Below are positions 5,818 to 8,174 of a DNA stretch of 8,174 bases, piece after piece (position 1 is the first letter of the stretch; the number at the start of each line of letters is the position of its first letter). Under the pieces are notes generated by a model that saw only the letters and a program-made list of their open reading frames with translations, made no database searches and was not told the origin of the DNA. Made by a program: the position numbers and the translations under genes. Location: positions 13,177 to 21,350 of the forward strand of contig DGEG01000169.1 in the NCBI GenBank assembly GCA_002385825.1. The letters are read 5' to 3'. This stretch comes from Firmicutes bacterium UBA3932. Lineage in GTDB: Bacteria > Bacillota > Clostridia > Peptostreptococcales > Anaerovoracaceae.

Positions 5818-6741
5818 ATGAATTACACGAGAGTAAGGATCTACACGGAATCGGACAAGCTGGAACCGGTGTCTTTAATGCTGCATGAAAAGGGGATTTT
5901 AGGGGTTGAAATACAAGAACCCCAGCTTTATTTCGACCTGTTAAATAAAAACAATCCTTACGATTGGGATTACATCGACGATTCTATGAAGGAACTGGCG
6001 AAGGTCTCTCCCAATTTGACCTTTTACATCGAAGACACTCCGGAGGGGATCGAGCTGTTGGATGAAATACTGGGAGAGCTTTGCGCTTTCAGCGTTGAAA
6101 AGGTGGAAGTGTCCGGAGTTTCCGACGAGGATTGGAATAACAAGTGGAAGGAGTTTTTTAAACCGACCCGGATCACGGAAAGGATAGTGATTAAACCCAG
6201 TTGGGAGGATTATGAAAAAAAGCAGGACGAACTGGTTATAGAAATAGATCCGGGACTGGCCTTCGGTACAGGTACTCATCCCACTACGGTCATGTGTGTA
6301 AAGCTGCTGGAAAAATATATAGACAAGGGCAGGTCAACGGTGTTTGATGTGGGCTGCGGCTCGGGAGTTCTGATTATTGCCTCTGCTCTTCTGGGCGCGA
6401 AAAAAGTGTTTGGCGTCGATATAGATCCCCTGGCGGTTTCCGTTGCGGAAGAAAACATCTTGAGGAACCGGCTCGACGGAGACATCCGGTTATTTGTCGG
6501 AGACCTGGCGAAAGGAATAGAAACCAGGGCAGATATCGTAGTTGCGAACCTGTCGGCTGACCTTGTAGTCATGCTTTCAAAAGATATACGTAAAAATCTC
6601 AAAGAAAATGGTGTTTTCATCGTCTCCGGAATTATAATTGAAAAGAAAGACGAAGTGAGAGACGCTCTGATAAAATCTAGATTTAAAATACTGGATATTT
6701 TAGAAGATGACGAATGGTGCGCCATGGCGGCTGCATTATAG
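5818..6741 (+). CDS. prmA: Ribosomal protein L11 methyltransferase PrmA
   Basis: PrmA trimethylates ribosomal protein L11 using S-adenosylmethionine, and is not essential in the bacteria where it has been tested. The product is 307 residues. An N-terminal L11-recognition domain (about 1-100, starting MNYTRVRIYTESDKLEPV) leads into the catalytic domain. There the family-specific WNNKWKEFFKPTRI (107-120) and IDPGLAFGTGTHPTT (143-157) precede the SAM-binding motif FDVGCGSGVLIIASALLGA (176-194), the acidic GVDIDPLAV (199-207) and VVANLSADLV (241-250), the counterpart of the usual NI-x-AD motif. ATG 5818 is preferred over an in-frame TTG at 5797 because GGAG at 5806-5809 is 8 nt upstream and the protein then begins as the family does. 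It follows the dnaJ stem-loop and is 9 nt from rsmE, so these two are surely co-transcribed. Confidence 0.96.
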   Translation: MNYTRVRIYTESDKLEPVSLMLHEKGILGVEIQEPQLYFDLLNKNNPYDWDYIDDSMKELAKVSPNLTFYIEDTPEGIELLDEILGELCAFSVEKVEVSGVSDEDWNNKWKEFFKPTRITERIVIKPSWEDYEKKQDELVIEIDPGLAFGTGTHPTTVMCVKLLEKYIDKGRSTVFDVGCGSGVLIIASALLGAKKVFGVDIDPLAVSVAEENILRNRLDGDIRLFVGDLAKGIETRADIVVANLSADLVVMLSKDIRKNLKENGVFIVSGIIIEKKDEVRDALIKSRFKILDILEDDEWCAMAAAL

Positions 6742-6750
6742 GAGAGGTAT

Positions 6751-7488
6751 ATGAACCGTTTCTTTGTGAGGGAAACGGCTGTGAAGGCCGGAAATATTCA
6801 AATCACTGATAAAGAAGATATAAAGCATATCTGCAAGGTGTTGCGGCTCGGTATAGGAGACAAGCTGGAGGTGTCCGACAGCAATGCCTTCGAATATTTA
6901 ACGGAGATCGTAGATATCGGCCCGGCAATGGTTACGGTGCGGATTCTCGACAAGCAGAAATTTGCAAGGGAACCGCAAATCAAAGTTACGCTCTATCAAG
7001 CCGTTCCGAAGCAAGGCAAGATGGAAACCATCATTCAGAAATCGGTGGAGCTGGGGGTCTATAGCATAGTTCCCATAATTACGGCAAGAACCATAGTTAC
7101 GGAGAAACATGGCATTGAGAAGAAGCTGGATCGCTGGAACAGAGTATCTGCGGAAGCCGTCAAGCAGTGCAAGAGGGGAATCGTGCCTGAGGTAAAGAAA
7201 AGCCTGAATTTTAACGAAATGCTGGATGACCTGGCACAGTATGATTTAGTCCTGTTTCCGTATGAAGATGAAAACGACGCCTCCATCAAGGATGTGCTTC
7301 GCAATTTGAAGGATAAAAAAGAGAACATTGCCGTAATTATCGGCCCTGAGGGCGGCTTTTCACAAGAAGAGGCTCAGGCAGTTGTGGATGCGGGCGGGAA
7401 ATCCGTATCCCTGGGAAAGACAATCTTACGTACCGAGACTGCCGGACCTGCGACTCTGGCAATGATCATGTACGAGCTGGAAATATAA
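6751..7488 (+). CDS. rsmE: 16S rRNA m3U1498 methyltransferase RsmE
   Basis: RsmE methylates N3 of U1498 in helix 44 of 16S rRNA, within the assembled 30S subunit. The product is 245 residues, the usual size. An N-terminal PUA-like RNA-binding domain (about 1-70) contains HICKVLRLGIGDKLEVSD. It is followed by the SPOUT-class methyltransferase with its deep trefoil knot: VPKQGKMETIIQKSVELGV (85-103), RWNRVSAEAVKQCKRGIVPEV (128-148), the SAM-site loop VIIGPEGGFSQEE (195-207) and LGKTILRTETAGPATLAM (221-238). All are intact. The Shine-Dalgarno GGAGAGG at 6741-6747 begins on the last base of the prmA stop, showing tight coupling. The next gene, mtaB, begins within 25 nt of its stop. Confidence 0.97.
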   Translation: MNRFFVRETAVKAGNIQITDKEDIKHICKVLRLGIGDKLEVSDSNAFEYLTEIVDIGPAMVTVRILDKQKFAREPQIKVTLYQAVPKQGKMETIIQKSVELGVYSIVPIITARTIVTEKHGIEKKLDRWNRVSAEAVKQCKRGIVPEVKKSLNFNEMLDDLAQYDLVLFPYEDENDASIKDVLRNLKDKKENIAVIIGPEGGFSQEEAQAVVDAGGKSVSLGKTILRTETAGPATLAMIMYELEI

Positions 7489-7493
7489 ATTGA

Positions 7494-7514
7494 ACAGAAC
7501 CGAGGACAGAACCG
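7494..7514 (+). repeat. Tandem 9-nt direct repeat ACAGAACCG, degenerate REP-like remnant
   Basis: ACAGAACCG occurs at 7494-7502 and again at 7506-7514, a period of 12 nt, in the rsmE-mtaB junction. The GGACAG core resembles the elements at 666-690 and 5741-5784, but no closing arm is present, so it would be a decayed or half copy. It spans the probable Shine-Dalgarno site and start codon of mtaB. Confidence 0.4.
7502..7506 (+). promoter_or_regulatory. Shine-Dalgarno site deciding a GTG start for mtaB
   Basis: GAGGA lies 7 nt before GTG 7514, an ideal spacing. The alternative TTG at 7490 has only a weak purine run before it. This favours GTG 7514 as the mtaB start. Confidence 0.6.
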
Positions 7515-8174
7515 TGGGAAATACAAAAAAGAAAATTGCATTCTATACTTTGGGCTGTAAAGTAAATCAATACGAAACCCAAGGGTTAAAGGAAAATTTT
7601 ATTAAGCGGGGTTTTGAAATAACGGATGAGTTTGAGCATGCGGACATATATGTGGTAAACACATGTACCGTTACAAGCTTGGCTGACAGAAAGTCACGGC
7701 AATATATCCGGAGGATGAAGAGACAAAACCCCGGCAGCATAGTTGCGGTTATCGGCTGCTACGCCCAGGTTAATCCGGAAGAGGCGGCAGCCATAGACGG
7801 AGTAGACCTTGTTATAGGAAATAATGAAAAAAATGCTTTGCCGGACCACATAGAGAAACTGCTGCAAGACAGGCAGATAAAAAAGGAGCAAGAAGGCCCT
7901 TACATCCACATACTTCCCAGAGAAGAGCTGAAAGAATACGAAGAGAGCGGCATAATTACTTCTATGGAATCACGGACCAGGGCCTATATCAAAATACAGG
8001 ACGGATGCAATCAATTCTGTTCCTATTGCATTATACCATATGCAAGAGGGGCAGCCCGGAGCAGAGCGAGCCAGGATATAATCAGGGAGGCCAAAAGTCT
8101 TCTGGAGAAGGGATTCAAGGAACTGGTGCTCACGGGCATCAATACCGCCCTGTATGGATCGGAAGAAGACTTCC
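7514..8174 (+). CDS. mtaB: tRNA t6A37 methylthiotransferase MtaB, N-terminal part (3'-truncated by window)
   Basis: MtaB (YqeV in B. subtilis) is a radical-SAM methylthiotransferase that converts t6A37 to ms2t6A37 in ANN-decoding tRNAs. The visible 220 codons run off the window end with no stop. The N-terminal MTTase domain carries the three cysteines of the auxiliary 4Fe-4S cluster: C15 in YTLGCKVNQYE, C51 in VVNTCTVT and C82 in IGCYAQ. The radical-SAM motif CNQFCSYC (C165, C169, C172) follows, then IIPYARGAARSR and LTGINTALYG, patterns that fit MtaB better than MiaB or RimO. GTG 7514 is chosen on its Shine-Dalgarno site and on beginning a few residues before KKIAFYTLG. An in-frame TTG at 7490 would add eight residues. 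It completes the conserved dnaJ-prmA-rsmE-mtaB order. Confidence 0.93.
   Translation, partial: MGNTKKKIAFYTLGCKVNQYETQGLKENFIKRGFEITDEFEHADIYVVNTCTVTSLADRKSRQYIRRMKRQNPGSIVAVIGCYAQVNPEEAAAIDGVDLVIGNNEKNALPDHIEKLLQDRQIKKEQEGPYIHILPREELKEYEESGIITSMESRTRAYIKIQDGCNQFCSYCIIPYARGAARSRASQDIIREAKSLLEKGFKELVLTGINTALYGSEEDF

Noticed and set aside
1..8174. New defence, mobile or biosynthetic system
   Set aside because: Every gene but one belongs to well-known housekeeping families in their classical order. No transposase, nuclease, toxin-antitoxin pair, CRISPR repeat or biosynthetic cluster gene was found on either strand.

Overview
The window reads as a mid-GC member of the Clostridia/Bacillota. The main evidence is the gene order hrcA-grpE-dnaK-dnaJ-prmA-rsmE-mtaB, which is the conserved Gram-positive class I heat-shock operon also known from Bacillus subtilis. 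A perfect CIRCE operator precedes hrcA, DnaK is the shorter Gram-positive-type form, and Shine-Dalgarno sites are purine-rich. I cannot name a genus. All genes lie on the + strand.

Layout. Positions 1-369 hold the 3' end of glycerol kinase (glpK). It is followed by a small unrecognised gene (393-689) that ends inside a perfect palindrome with terminator-like character (666-690). The intergenic stretch 690-820 is the control region of the heat-shock operon: a consensus -35 box, a poor -10, a short inverted repeat (753-768) and the CIRCE element (768-794). Next come hrcA (821-1876), grpE (1851-2486, overlapping hrcA by 26 nt), dnaK (2554-4452), a structured 121-nt gap, dnaJ (4574-5728), a strong stem-loop (5741-5784), prmA (5818-6741), rsmE (6751-7488) and the 5' part of mtaB (7514 to the end of the window).

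How the genes work together. HrcA represses the operon through CIRCE. DnaK, DnaJ and GrpE form the Hsp70 chaperone cycle: DnaJ delivers substrate and stimulates ATPase, and GrpE exchanges nucleotide. The downstream genes modify the translation machinery: PrmA methylates ribosomal protein L11, RsmE methylates 16S rRNA, and MtaB methylthiolates t6A37 of tRNA. A likely transcriptional or processing boundary lies at the stem-loop after dnaJ.

This is mostly a well-known housekeeping region, and I found no convincing new multi-gene system. The points worth a second look are non-coding: GGGACAG-type repeat elements at three gene junctions (one supplies the C-terminus of a small protein, another the probable ribosome-binding site and start codon of mtaB), mutually exclusive hairpins and a TATAAT box between dnaK and dnaJ, and an inverted repeat that abuts CIRCE and overlaps the possible -10 region. 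No tRNA, rRNA, CRISPR array or insertion sequence was seen, and no gene-free stretch exceeds about 131 bases.
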